Source: Cristatella mucedo
Taxonomy: Eukaryota > Bryozoa > Phylactolaemata > Cristatellidae
Reading direction: 5' to 3'
Length of the DNA: 64,000 nt
Assembly: GCA_009760855.2 (NCBI GenBank)
Contig: WPIO01000107.1
Coordinates: 1,370,001-1,434,000 of the forward strand
Shown: positions 34,243 through 52,660 of the stretch, piece by piece
Numbering within the stretch: position 1 is the first letter of the stretch
How the letters are laid out: every line of letters starts with the position of its first letter
The notes under the pieces: model-generated
Databases searched by the model: none
Told to the model about the DNA's origin: nothing
The model's input: the letters and a program-made list of their open reading frames with translations, nothing else
Translations under genes and position numbers: made by a program

Positions 34243-34967
34243 TCCTGGCACCTTGTCTACACCTCTTGCACTGTCGTAGTGTAACCGACTGCAGAATGCA
34301 CGCGCTTAGCTGACTAGCATGTGCCAGAATGTGTGCCTAGTTACGTTGTCGACAAACACCTAGTTTGGGATTTATACGACGCTTATCATCTGCAATAAGT
34401 GAAGCTCACTGCGCAAGCAGAAAGTATTGCGAAGCGAAGTCAACTAGCACTTCTGGCGTATCTGGGGCAAATGTCCGGTAACCTCGACGCTATCGACGTT
34501 CGTAGTAGACTTGCATTCCAGCAGACGCTTTGAGGCAGCCAGCGACGAGCTTGCGGCCTTGACCGCGACGAGCGCGCTCGCCGCGCGGGCTGCTGTTCGC
34601 GCGAGACCGTAGATCTCCGCAGGGGCCGTCGGTGTCCCGGTGGACCTTTGCGGCAAAGCAAGCGAATTTGGTAACATTGCTAGGTATTTTTTTTTTACCC
34701 CAGCGGCGTGTGCAACGAAGCGACTGCTTTCAATTTTCTGGTCCCTCGTCTCGCTATTCGCTACGATCTCACGATCTCATCCACGCCCTCCAATGGCGAG
34801 CGGTGCGCGAGCTTGCAACGTGCTGCAAAAGTAAAGATAGCAGACAGCCAAAGTAGTGGCGACGCTGCCCGCAATTTGCCGCCGTTCGGAAATGCCGGCG
34901 TATACGGCGGCGCTGCTGGAGCGGATTTGCGACGCCCAGACGGACGGAGGAAAAAATCGCTCGCTGT
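34243..34967. other. No gene recognised
   Basis: Unassigned; only short frames. Confidence 0.5.
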
Positions 34968-35205
34968 CGCACGAGCGGAGGCGAGGCCAGAATCGGAGCG
35001 ACGAGTCTGAGGCGCGAAGGGTCTGAGAACGACGCTCCAGCGCGTGCGGCAAACGAAAATTGGCCGAAACGGCAGATAGGCCGTGGCCGCTGGACGCCCG
35101 ATCAGGAGGGGGGGGGGCGGTGGTCAGACTCGGCTTCCACTTACCAGGTCACGCGGAGGCAGCTGCCAGCCCTGCCCCACCCCTGGCTTCGGCTCTGCGC
35201 ACAAG
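34968..35205. mobile_element. hAT-type MITE, second copy
   Basis: Element 34976-35197 (222 bp) is homologous end to end with the MITE at 21313. Its ends are CGGAGGCGAGG and GGCTTCGGCTCTG, and its interior has a G-run followed by GGCAGCTGCCAGCC. The flanking octamers CGCACGAG and CGCACAAG match at 7 of 8 positions. Confidence 0.85.
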
Positions 35206-35461
35206 TCACCTGACCGATTTGGGCGGCAACGTGGCCCCAAGGGAATTCCCCCCGCCGGCCCAGCTGAGGAGCGAGCGATGCGTCGCGTCGAGGAAGGCGA
35301 AGTGCGGCCCGCGTGTCGCCGTGCGCGGGCGTCGTGCGTACCCTTGCGCGCTGCTCGGAAAGCCGAGCGACGGGCGAAGCAGCTACCGGCGCCTACATGC
35401 TTGCGTCTGTTAGGGGGCGGGGCGGAGCAATCGACTGTGACGGAGATCGAAGAAACGCGTG

Positions 35462-35625
35462 AACTGGGGTTGCTCGCACTTTACTTTACAACTCGGGGGT
35501 CGCGGGTTCGAGTCAGGCCAAGCGAGTCCAATCCGATTCACAGTTGCCTACTGGAAGACGGGTGACACCCACCAAGGCTCGTCTGCCGCTGAGTACACGA
35601 TGGCGCTGAATAAGCCAACCTTCAC
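35462..35625 (+). mobile_element. SINE-B-like copy, diverged
   Basis: GGGGTTGCTCGCACTTTA head, GGTCGCGGGTTCGAGTC B-box, AAGGCTCGTCTGCCGCTGAG body and GAATAAGCC end follow the SINE-B plan. Confidence 0.6.
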
Positions 35626-36588
35626 CTTTCTTCACCTCCAGCGCGCGCAGCACTGCCTGCGTTCGCATTCACCTTCCCCCCACATGTCGAGGCCACCTCA
35701 TTTTCGACACTTGCGCCAAACCCAGCAGAGGCCTCGCTAGGGTGAAACGGTGGTGAACTGAATCAGCAAGATTGTGACGATAATCACTGTACGCAGTTGC
35801 TGAATTGCAATGGCTAGGAACCAGTCCGTTGCATAAAAGCAGAGGTTTCTAGAAAAGCGGTGCCATTTCACCACGGAGCCGTTGGTGTACGCTGCGGTCG
35901 CCGTTGAACGCCTGTACTCCTCCGGCGTTTTCAGATAGACTTCTCTACACAATTGATGTTATGATTGAACGGTAGGGGGCGCTCTTCGTCGCTGCCGTGC
36001 TCCGCCGCCGTCGGCGTACCAGCGTGCATCGGTGCTGCGTCTACAAGTCGCTAGCCGTCATGCAAGGGTCATGCATGGTTCATGCGTAGCCGGTATTCGT
36101 TGCGCGTCGGCTGAGATTAGCTAAGTTTCGAGCGCTGCGTTTGCGGCCCAGCTCCGTCCGGACGCGAAGGCCGCACGTCACGTGCACGTAAATCCTGCTT
36201 TCGGATCAGCGAGATCTGCGTGAGCTGAGGCTATTAATCTACAGAGAAGCGGCCGAGCAATGGCCGACGACGGCGCATCGTCAATAACGAGGCGCTGGCT
36301 CGCACCTAATTCGTCTGCGTCGAGTACTGCGTCCTCCCCCGTCAATAAATCTTCGTGCGTACGTCTAGCTGGGTCGACAGGAGAGGGCGAGCCGCGTACG
36401 TCGCTCGAGCTCGAGGTGACCGATCTGTAGTCTACAATAGCAGCTCGAACCGAATGCTTCGGAGCAACTCCACTTAAAATATAGCGTAGATTTATATTTC
36501 AAACCCGTTGGAGCTGAGCGCAGCTGATTTGTGGTGGATTTCAGATAGCCTACTGTGGATTGCGGTGCAGGCCTCCGCCTTTGACTAG
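35626..36588. other. Unassigned; one candidate exon
   Basis: CpG-rich 35960-36260, which would suit a promoter for the candidate exon at 36259. Confidence 0.4.
36259..36429 (+). CDS. Candidate short coding exon/ORF (56 codons), unrecognised
   Basis: ATGG with G at -3 opens a 56-codon frame to TAG. It starts MADDGASSITRRWLAPNS and ends in acidic residues. Composition is ordinary and not repeat-derived, and it follows a CpG-rich stretch. A possible donor (CTCGAG|GTGACC) lies before the stop, so it may be a first exon. No homologous family recognised. Confidence 0.25.
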
Positions 36589-37765
<1,177 letters not shown>

Positions 37766-38629
37766 CTGAAGCCTCAGCGACAGCTAAGGCTCTGAAAATG
37801 AAACGGTTTCGTGCTCGAGCTATTTCTTCCGGATACTGTGCATTGCACATGGACAGAGAGAGAATGATCTCGTAGTTTCATAGACCACGTAGAGCCATTC
37901 ATCGAGATCCTCGGACGGCGTACTCGTGGCTATATCGGTTCCGGGTCTGCCTCTCGCTCGCAGCCGCGGAGTGGCGCGCGAATGCAGAGTGCAGCCGTTT
38001 ACAGCACCTTTCTGTTCGCTCAGCGTTCGACGACAAACGGTTAAGCTTTTTAATTGCCCAGTTAATTCGTGGCGGGCCAGAGAAACCAGGGGGGGGGGGG
38101 GGGGTTGGGTGCTCAAACCACCCCCATCGACTTGCCCCAGGGGGAAGGAAGCCGGGCTAGACGCTCGCTTTTTCTCCTCGCTGGCACAGCTAAAGCCAAG
38201 GTTAAATCAGTCGTCAAGGATTCCTAGGATTCCTTCCAAGATCTCCGTCCAGGCCCCCACCCCCCCCCGCGCTCCCGTAGCCACGAGTCTTAGGGGCCGT
38301 AGCTCGATCTTCAGCGGGCGAAATCCGGAATTATCGCAATGTATGACGTCACACACTCGCTTCTTTCTGGCTGGGGGCTAAGGAAGCTGAGAAGAGACTA
38401 GCCGCTTTCTACCGGATGTGCATACATTGTGCATAGCGCGCTTAGTGCGCATAATTACTAGATGCGCATCATCTCGCTGGAGCTACTGAGCCGGCGGGCG
38501 CTGCTGCAGGGGCGACAGCACACGCAGCTTCACTATAGGTCATTATGGGACAATGAACAGCTGATAAATAATAAATTTAGCTAGCTTCCTGGTTCTGTCT
38601 CGATTCGATTGTTGCGATTCACTTTAATA
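37766..38629. other. No gene recognised
   Basis: Contains G-runs at 38090-38104 and C-runs near 38260; no domain. Confidence 0.5.
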
Positions 38630-38686
38630 ACAACATTAATAATACACTTGATAAGGCGCTATTAGAGAACTGCATCTCTTTCTAGG
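38630..38686 (-). mobile_element. L2-A LINE tail abutting L2-B
   Basis: TACACTTGATAAGGCGC, AGAGAACTGCATCTCTTTCTAGG on the plus strand, cut off where L2-B begins. Confidence 0.75.
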
Positions 38687-39325
38687 CTTTTGGCTGGGCT
38701 ACCGAAAAAAGCCACTAGGCCACCGCAGCTCCTGACGAGTATGGCTGCAATGCTAGTTCACCAGTCCTAAAGGTTTGACCATTTGTCTCTTTTGCTGAAA
38801 GAGCTCGACTGGCTACCGATTGATCGATGAATACAGAGTATAGTTCTTGAGCTGGCCCACAAGGCCCGCCACGGCCTGACCCCTCCATACATACCTGAAC
38901 TACTGCACCGGTTTCAGCCTCCTCGTGCCCTCAGGTCCTGTATGGACAATAAATTAACTGTTCCATTCCTGTGCTTAAAGACCACTGGCGACAGAAGCTT
39001 TTGGTCTGCAGGTTCTGTACTAAAGAACTCACTTCTGCGATTCTTCTACGCAACGACAAGTACTCTCCTGCTGCCGACTATGGCACATCCTTTCCAGCCG
39101 TCTTAGGCTGTTACTTCCATGCCACTCACTACCTCAACTGCTCACCTGACTCAGCAATGCTTCCCACTTTCTCTTTGTTGCGCGAGATGAAGTCTATTGG
39201 TTACCGAATGCGTACCAAAGCCGCTTAGGCTTCGAGTGGGCTATGTGAAACTCTCCTGCGTAACGCCCACATAGTCTTTGTGGACTTACAGATGGAGATA
39301 AACTACATTACCTATGTTTAATGAT
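38687..39325 (+). mobile_element. L2-B LINE, C-terminal ORF and 3' end
   Basis: TTTTGGCTGGGCTACC opens homology to LLAGLPKKA; later PYIPELLHRFQPP, RALRSCMDNKLTVPF, then the 3' UTR with GCGTACCAAAGCCGCTTAG, ending GAGATAAACTACATTACC. Frames are broken. Confidence 0.88.
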
Positions 39326-40042
39326 TAAATGGCTATGCTCAGCGGATTCCTGAGATTAATGTAAAAAAAATTACCGATCGTCAATGGGGAGTCTCTGTCG
39401 CGAATGCTTAACGAGAGGCCGTAGCAGTCCTTGTAGGAGTGTCGCTCACGTGCCGCAAGGTAGACGACAGGCCTGAGCGATCACGAGTCTGAGCGATCGC
39501 GAGCGACGCAGGTGACTGCCTAGATCGCTTGGCGACCAGCTACTGTTAGCATCGCTAGGTCGCGCATGTTTACCGGGCTACGGAGCTGTCTTTAAAGGAA
39601 AGTAGTTGGCAAATACCGTCGCCGCACGAAGTACCGGACGAGAGCTTGTGTCCCGCGGCGTCTCAATCTGTCCGGCGTCTCGCCTGTCGCTCTCTGCGAT
39701 CGCCACTCGGAGCTGCTCTGCCCCTCGTCGCTGAGACTCGCAGCGCGCCGCCGCGGTGGACGCGGAGCCCGAATGAGAGCTGCGGCCGGAGACGCTGCGC
39801 AAGAGAAGACACTCGACATCATCGTGGAAAAAAAAGCTGGCCTCATTTTCCGCGAGCCCGACGCACTGAGCCAAGGTGCGCCTCCCGGAAGCCATTTTTG
39901 GGACACATGTCCGTAGCCTCTCTAAGGAAATTTGCGACCAAGCTTGGTCTAATTGAGACTCGTCAAACACGAAAATGGCCAAGTTTTTGTCGGTGACCTC
40001 GAGTATGTCCTAGGTGCCGCTGCCTTCAAAATAAATGTACAT
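39326..40042. other. No gene recognised
   Basis: Mixed sequence with a direct duplication of CTGAGCGATC at 39472-39500. Confidence 0.5.
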
Positions 40043-40195
40043 TTGGTTTGGGCCAGTGGCTAAGGTGCTGGCCGCAACTAAGTTCAAGATGAATGCAGCT
40101 GCTTGCCGAGGTCGTGGGTTCGAACCCCGTGGCATATTCGAGGCGCCTGAGTAGAGATTAAGTCCTCTTAGGGAGCTATAGAAATTAATCCTATT
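40043..40195 (+). mobile_element. SINE-A copy with a central insertion
   Basis: GGTTTGGGCCAGTGGCTAAGG head, about 25 extra nt before GCCGAGGTCGTGGGTTCGAACC, then GGCGCCTGAGTAGAGATTAAG and the tail. Confidence 0.83.
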
Positions 40196-41497
40196 ATCAA
40201 TTATATTATATTTCACTCATAGCAGGAGATGTGACTACCTACTGAAGAGGCGTTGCCGTGCGGCCATCTATAATGATAAGTGTTACTGATTGAGATTGAG
40301 TCTAAAGCACTATGCAGAACGTATGCATCGTGGGCGCGCCGCCATCTTGCGGTGTCTCTCGAAACGACGACTTCTTTACCCCTTCTAGAGGAACTACTTC
40401 GTTACCCCGTCTCAAAGTATTACCTCTAATAAAACTTCTGCTCCTCACGAGACTGAACGATCGGTTAATTAAAGCTGCCGAAGGTCGCACTCTTAACGGC
40501 TTGTAACTTCTCCTTCGGCAGTCAGCCACTACCCACGGTGCAGCCGAAGAGCTCCGCCTGGAACGGAAGGAGGCTGAAGGTGGGCGTGCCGGCGATGGGC
40601 CTCACACGCGCTCCGCTTCCTCGTCGTCTGCTATTGCCGGAGCTAAAGCTTCATCCGCCGCCGCCTCATTCGCGCAGCTCTCTCTCTCTCTCGCGCGCAG
40701 ACCGCGTGCTCCCGCGTCGCGAAACGCGACTCGCGCAGCGGAAGGAAGTCTCGCATCGTCGGCGGCGGTCGTCGCCGCCATCGCGCTGTTGCACCGGCGG
40801 CTGCAGTTCGCCAAATCCTCGGCTGACGACGATCGGGAGCGGAAGTGCATTTCAATTCAACTGCGGCACCCTAGAAGGTGACCGATGTTTGACTAGGCGC
40901 TCTCCAACGTCTCGGCGAAAGAAACTAAACGCGATCCGCCGCGAGACCGATTGGGCATCGGTCGGAGGGTTCAACTGACGGAGATGTGCTGCAACGAGGG
41001 TTCCGCCGCGGAGTCGCGTCGTAGCGCGAGGCTCCGCGCCCGTGCGTCGGCGACCGAACGACCGAGCGACGCGATCGCTTTTAAAGCGGCCGTGGTCGGG
41101 CCGACCTGGCGGCGTGCGTGTGCCAGCGGTTCAGACCGCGGCAAAACGCGAGGCGTGCCGCTGCGGAAGTGGTTCTGACGTCACGTGGTTCCACCCCAGC
41201 CGACGCTCCGCCTGGCGTAATGAGCACGCTACGCACCGGCACGTGACCACAAGCTGGCGGCGCTCTTCCATGACTTCCTGTGCGTTAGTCGGCGTGTACG
41301 TACGCTATCCAGTCTCTCTTATTCCCTCGCATTCCGGAGCTACTAGTTCGCGCATTGTTCACGAGTTCACCCATATGTATGAGCCTGCATCGCCCTGTTT
41401 CATTCAATACAGCCGTAGTCGTTATGCGCATATGTGGGGGGCGTGGGCTTCTTCGTTCTCTTCGCTGAGCCGATGCGCGCGCGAGCCCCCTACTCTG
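40196..41497. other. GC-rich DNA downstream of gene B
   Basis: This is the 3' flank of gene B on the minus strand and may hold its 3' UTR; no clear AATAAA on that strand near the stop. Ser/Arg-rich frames overlap on both strands. Confidence 0.45.
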
Positions 41498-45857
<4,360 letters not shown>

Positions 45858-46446
45858 GTGGAGGAGCGCGCGGAGACGCCCACTATCCGCTGAATGGCCC
45901 TACGATGGAGACGGAGCAGCGAAGAAGCGTGTACGCGGCGAATCCTAGCCAATCGTATCGGCTGCTGCTGCTGGAGCTGGAGCGAGAAGAGGTGCGACGC
46001 TGAGAGCGCACAGACAGACAAGACTGGACTGGGGCTGATTGGCCCGTTGCACGGCGGCACTGGACGCCAAATGAGCTCTCCGGCTCGCACCGCGTCATCG
46101 GTGCTGGGTAAAATTTCGCACCGAGCTATCGTCGACTATCGCAAGAGGTTAAAATAACAGTGACCACTGCCTTCCTTTGTCGAAATTGCTCAAAGTCGGG
46201 CAACGTGCGGCTCAAGCGAATGTTCGCTGTGCCCCCGGCCTAGTAGTCTCGCCTAGGGATGGCAGGGTGCTTGGGCTGGCAGATCGCTGGTCTGCGCTTT
46301 TCTTGAAAGCAAGGATCAATCATCAACAATCAACGCAGATAGTACCTATGCATTGGTTTATGCGAACCTGACTATCGTTCAGCCTCCACCCACAAGACTC
46401 ACTGGTAAAGTGCTGCCTCTGCACATTTAGGCGCGCGAGGGCGTGG
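45858..46446 (-). promoter_or_regulatory. Upstream region of gene B
   Basis: Immediate upstream flank of the gene B start codon on the minus strand; moderately GC-rich. Expected to contain promoter and 5' UTR; no element is decisive. Confidence 0.25.
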
Positions 46447-46532
46447 ATTTCTCTCTTTGCAGCAATTTTAAAGCCCTAGAAAGAGAATGAGTTCTCTGAG
46501 GGCGCGTTATCGCATTTATTATTACTATTATT
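46447..46532 (+). mobile_element. L2-A LINE tail only
   Basis: GCAGCAATTTTAAAGCCC, AGAGAATGAGTTCTC, GGGCGCGTTATCGC and (ATT)n. Confidence 0.8.
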
Positions 46533-47149
46533 TCTCAGCTAAATCGAATTGACTGTGTCGCACAGTCTGTAATTAAAATTTCATGAATATTTTTTCATAC
46601 TATTCAGAGATCATCGATGCTGGCGCAGAGTTAGCCGGCATTTGCGCCCACATTACGAGTGCTGGGAAGGCTGCCTGTGGCAAATTGCGCAGCCCTTTCC
46701 TGCCGCTCCAGGGCTACAAAAGCCCCGGTCGGATCGGCACGCCGTGCGCTAGCCGGAGCAGACCTCATCGAGAGGCCTTTGTCGGCGATTGGTTGTTCGC
46801 TTCGCTTGTCGTCGGGCTCGTCTTGGAAAATATTAGTTTAATTTCTGACGCGCGGTAATGCGTTTCTTCGTGATTGATAATGCGCTACATCCGTCTCGCG
46901 CTTTTGTTTTGGCATCGATCGAAACGTGACGAGGCAGCAGCGGAGAAGCGAGCGAGCTAGCAGCCTCAGCGCTCGCTCGCTCGATCGAGGGCCGCCGCCT
47001 GCGTTCGCTGGGCTCAACCTCGCCCGCCTGCAGCGCCTCGACGATAGGGCCGCGGCTACAACGATCGCTCTCCGATTAGCGCGCTCGCGCCTATCGATTT
47101 TCTCAATGGCTCCTTAACGAGACGGTCGATGATTCAGCGGTCCCTATGC
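46533..47149. other. No gene recognised
   Basis: AT-rich then GC-rich; a CGAGCGAG/CTCGCTCG inverted pair occurs near 46950-46985. Confidence 0.5.
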
Positions 47150-47488
47150 AATGGACGGCGGGGCACTGGGGGCGGCCAAAGCCATTGCATTGCCCCCCCG
47201 TCTCTTCCGTCTGCGCGTCTGGGCGGCGCTTGAGGACGCGCCGCCGTTTCGCGTCGAGCTCCGGAGCATGATACGATATGAGTATAAGTCGAGCTCCCGA
47301 GTATAAGTATGATAAATAGCTAGCTCCGCCGCTCGTCGCCGCGCGTCGTCGGCGGATCGGCGGCAGCGCGCCAACTTCGAGCAGACGTTATCGGGATGAA
47401 ACTGACGTGTCTCTTTAAAAGTAATCTGATGCGAGGACACGCCTATGCTCGCGTGGTGTCTCATGCGGTACGACGCGGGAGCGCGGAC
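47150..47488. repeat. Dispersed repeat R1, copy 1
   Basis: Shares, in order, CATTGCATT, TCTTCCGTC, GCGCGTC, GAGGACGCG, CGTCGAGCTC, AAAGTAATC and GAGGACACGC with copy 2 at 57960-58230. It has about 70 bp extra with GAGTATAAGT repeats. Confidence 0.75.
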
Positions 47489-47971
<483 letters not shown>

Positions 47972-48029
47972 AATTTTGCGTTAGAAATGCCCGAGGAAAA
48001 CGAGGGCGAAGCCTCCGAGAAGCGCCTTT

Positions 48030-48690
48030 ACTCGGCAATTCCCTATTGGCAGGGTTGCCAAAGAAAGCTATTAGGCCACTGCAGCAGACTATGAATATGG
48101 CTGCAAGGCTGGTCTTCAAGTCCCAACGGTTTGAGCAATCTCCTTTGCTAAAAGCGCTAAGATGGATGCCGGTTGAGCAACGGATACAGAGCAAAGCTCT
48201 TACGCTGACCCACAAGGCCCGCCACGGCTTGGCTCCTTCGTACTTAGCTGAACTGCTGCATCAGTTTCAGCCTGTTCGCGCCCTCAGGTCCTGTGTGGAC
48301 AATAAATTAGCTGTTCCATTCCTCCGCTTAAAGACCGTTGGCGACAGAAGCTTTAGCTCTGCAGGTCCTAGACTGTGGAACTTGCTTCCACAATTCTTAT
48401 GCAACGACAACTACTCTCCTACTGCCGACTATGGCTCATCCTTTTCAGCGGTCTTGAACTTCCTGCTACTTCCACGCTACTCACTACCTCAACTGCTCTC
48501 CTAACTCTGCTATGCTTCCCACTTTCTCTTTGTTGCGTGAGACGAAGTCTAACGAAGGCTACCGAATGCGTACCGAAAGCCGCTTAGGTTGTGAGTGCGC
48601 TATAGAAAACTCTCCTGCGTTACACCCACATGGTCTTTATGACTTTGTGGAGTTACAGACGGAGATACATTACATTACATACATTACACC
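48030..48690 (+). mobile_element. L2-B LINE, best C-terminal ORF and 3' end
   Basis: Codes LAGLPKKAIRPLQQTMN, AARLVFKSQRFEQSPLL, MPVEQRIQSKALTLTHKARH, APSYLAELLHQFQPVRALRS, LKTVGDRSFSSAGPRLWNLL; then UTR and (TTACA)n-type end at 48664-48690. Serves as the reference copy of the family here. Confidence 0.9.
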
Positions 48691-50384
48691 CGAAGCTTCG
48701 TTTACGAGTTTAAGCAAGGCACAGCGCAAAGGCCGCTATTGCACCTGGATAGCTAGAGAACTGGTCCGCAGTAGCCTCATTGCTTCCTCTCGTCAAGTCA
48801 CGGTTCTTGGATGCTTTAGTCTAAACGCGCTTCCCGACCGCCGCTCAGATCAGGGCGGGTTCGCGGGTGCGCGCGGAGAGTCAGCGGCGGGCGTGCGTAC
48901 GGCCACTCCTCATTGGTCGTCAGCGGACTCATAGACGTCATGCAGGCTTTCCCGTCGTTTCTGGGAATTTTATAAACTGAGCTTGACTGCTGAACTACAT
49001 CCGGTTCACATTCTGTGGATTCAAGATGAAAACGCGTATCTAAAGCCCTCGCTGCGATATACCGCTGCGAGCTGCATGAAGTCACCAGATCAAACTTGGA
49101 GTGTGTTTGCTCGTTTGAACGGCTGCAGATGAAGTGCGACTAATTATGTAGCATCTATATAGAGCCCCGCGAGCAATAAATCGCATTCTACGCACTTTAC
49201 ACATGCGACCATCGGACCATCGCTACAGACGCCAGGTGTTACGTTGACCAACTCGCTCTACACCACACAGCTACCGAAGAAGCGAACTCAGTAAATGTCG
49301 TGCACGTAATCACTATGTCGTCTCTCGTAGTCCTAATCGCATCGATGCAAACTCGTCATCGTATTACTTGTAGGGACGTCCCTGGAATAATGCATCTGCC
49401 GCCTCGACGCCACTCCAGTTGGAGCGGCCGCTGCGGCGGTAGTCGCTCGTGCAGACGTGCTCGTTGCGCTCAGGCGCGTTTGAAGCGCTGCGTCATAGTC
49501 TGAAAGAGCACTTGGCCCCGCAGATCTTCTATGTTTGGGGGCGAGCGTACGGCCAGTGAAGCGGAAAACCGCGCCACATCTAGGCGATCTCGTTCTTTTC
49601 CGAATGCGTTTCTCTGCCGGTGGCGTATAACGTACGCCTCCCGTTGCCACGCCCAGCGATCCACCTAGTTCTCTCCGCGTGCAGCGGCGATATTGCTGAA
49701 GCTTTCGTTTACGCGAATTTTTGTCGTTGCCACTCGGAAATGTGGATGCAACGCGCGCGTGGCCGACAGAGGATAGCGACGAATTGCGAGGTGCATGCCC
49801 TAACGCGCGATGGCTCAGCCAATGCGGTGCCGTTTTTGCACTCGCACATAGTTGCGTTCTGCAATGGGGATACTGTGTCCATAGAAGGATGGTCAAAACA
49901 TGGTCACTAGCGTCTGTTAATAGTACCGTTAAATCGGCATATTTGACATATCTTTTCTGCTCACAGTCTCTCCATAAAAACCTAAGCATTAAATCCTAAG
50001 ACGCAAACAATATACCATAAACGAAATTTCCCAAAAACTCAAAATCTTAAAACTAAATCGTAGATCGTAAACGCTTAATCCCAGCCTCTAAATTCTACAA
50101 TAAAATCCTTAGCTCTTTACCAAAACACATGGCTTTATAACATGTATATTTAATGTAAACATAAACGGACGCTGGCGACTTCGTTGAACAACCTGCTATG
50201 GGCACATTGCCCGTTGCAGAAAGTGAGCTGGCTGGATGCAAAACGACGCCGTGCTAGTTGGGAGGTTAGCTGTCGCTAATTGGCGAGGTGCCAACTGTGA
50301 TTAATGTTACACTGTACCGTGGTCGCCACCTGCACCAGCCCGCCTACGTATGAGTTTTCATCCAACACCATTTACACTTCTCAG
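48691..50384. other. No gene recognised
   Basis: About 1.7 kb. A 218-codon minus frame (49333-49989) has no domain or splice support. 49970-50130 is AT-rich. Confidence 0.45.
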
Positions 50385-50752
50385 AAGTTCGTATGCTTTC
50401 AAAGCCTGAAACTCTCTCCCGACTTGCGTCAGAGCATCATTTGACTTGACCACATTTAAAAAGAACTTAAAAACACACCTATTTAGGACAGCATTTAGTG
50501 GGTCCCTGTGATTCGTCCTTCATGTACTTATGCGTGCTGACACTGTGCATGCTGCCACTAACCACATTTGCATGCTGACCCTGTGCATGTCACCCCTAAC
50601 CATGCTATTCATGTTGTTTATCAAGCGTGATATTACTCATCATTCTATCGCGTTTCCCGTTGCAGCAAATGTAAAGCACCTAGAAAGAGATTGAGTTCTC
50701 CGAGGGCGCATTATCAAGAGCATTATTACTATTATTATTATTATTATTATTA
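50385..50752 (+). mobile_element. L2-A LINE, 3' fragment
   Basis: Begins in the codons for SSYA..KA and carries the ORF end, whole 3' UTR, hairpin and (ATT)n. Confidence 0.9.
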
Positions 50753-51352
<600 letters not shown>

Positions 51353-52584
51353 TAGTGAGAGCGACCTTTTGAAAGCCGCAGTTACGCTAATACAGTGACG
51401 GTTACAGCTTGTTACCTCTCTAGCCGTTCGCCGGCTCTCATTAAAAAGAGATTTTGGTAGTCAACTAAAGAATGAAAAAGTATGAAGTGCTTTCGTTACT
51501 TGGAGTTAAATATTTCATTAGAATGAAGCGCAGTTACGATCGCAGTCCTTGCTTTTGCTACTTCCGCCGTCCGCTCGCCCGACGAGCGAAGGTCGGCCCG
51601 CGGACCGCGCTCTCGCTGCACTCGCGCTTCGCCGCCGCCGCTCGCTCGTGCTACACGATTAGTGCACTCGGTTGGGCAGCCAGTAGCGGCCGCTACTGGC
51701 TGCGCGGCGGCGGTAGCGGCGCTAGGCGCTATGGAGGGCGCCCGTGGAATCTGCTGCCGCGGAATCTGCGTGGGCGTGGGTCGGCAGCGGGCAGGCCCAC
51801 CGCCGAGGCCAGATTTCTTAGTCGGACATCTGTGCTCTCCCACTGAGCGTGCCCTCTCCTGCAACGTGAGCCGGCGGCTAGCGAAGTCGCACAGCCCTTA
51901 GCGGCAGCTGCTGAAAAATGGGGCGCGTTGTTCAAGCCGTACGGCCGTGACCGAGAGCTCCGACAGCGATTTGCCATTAGATCGAGTGCCAGATGCATTT
52001 TCGCCTAGCAGCCGCACTCTGCACTTCTGGTGCGCAAATAGCCCCCAGCCAGCTGAATGCCAGCAGCCGCGGCAATAGATCAGGGAGTCGGGCTTCACTT
52101 GCAGCCTCAGCGTGACCACTCGATCGCTAGGCAACGACGCAAAACCCGTCACCTCAACCCCCCTCGGGTTGCGGCAGCCATGCCAAGCTCTGCGAATCAG
52201 CCCGCAGCGCAGGGCGGCCTGCGTAAGGCGTGACGCTAACGCCCCTACGCGTCGCTCGCATGGGCTCCGCCAGCTGCAGACACACCCACACACACACTCT
52301 CTGCAATGCTTCCAGTCGCAGCGGCGACGCTGAAGCGATGCATAAAACGCTTTTTCAAAAGAGGTGACCGTCCGCACCACAGCTGTAAAAGCGTCTCCAA
52401 TAGACGTAAGGAAGAAGAGGCTCCTTTAGGCGAACGTGGAGAGGGTGAGTGGGGCAGCCGGGCCGCCCTCTGATGCAGCCTTCTAGTCGTACTTTTTCGT
52501 GGCAAGGTCGAGGGGCGGCCCATTCCATGGCCTAATCATGACTAAGTCTATTAATGCGTCTAGCTGTATTTATATCTGCCTGTT

Positions 52585-52587
<3 letters not shown>
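51353..52587. other. GC-rich, no gene recognised; contains a perfect palindrome
   Basis: GC-rich from 51560; open frames are Arg/Ala-rich on both strands. Confidence 0.45.
51676..51703. repeat. Perfect 28-bp palindrome
   Basis: GCAGCCAGTAGCGG joined directly to its reverse complement, no spacer. Confidence 0.95.
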
Positions 52588-52650
<63 letters not shown>

Positions 52651-52660
52651 TCTCTCTGTC
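52588..52660. repeat. (CT)n microsatellite
   Basis: CT dinucleotides preceding the pyrimidine-rich repeat R2. Confidence 0.95.

Noticed and set aside
49333-49989. 218-codon minus-strand frame
   Set aside because: No recognised domain, no splice context, and composition shifts along its length; not enough to call a gene.
49970-50130. Interstitial telomere-like CCTAA motifs
   Set aside because: Only scattered AAACCTAAG/AAATCCTAAG copies, irregular spacing; an AT-rich stretch would give these by chance.
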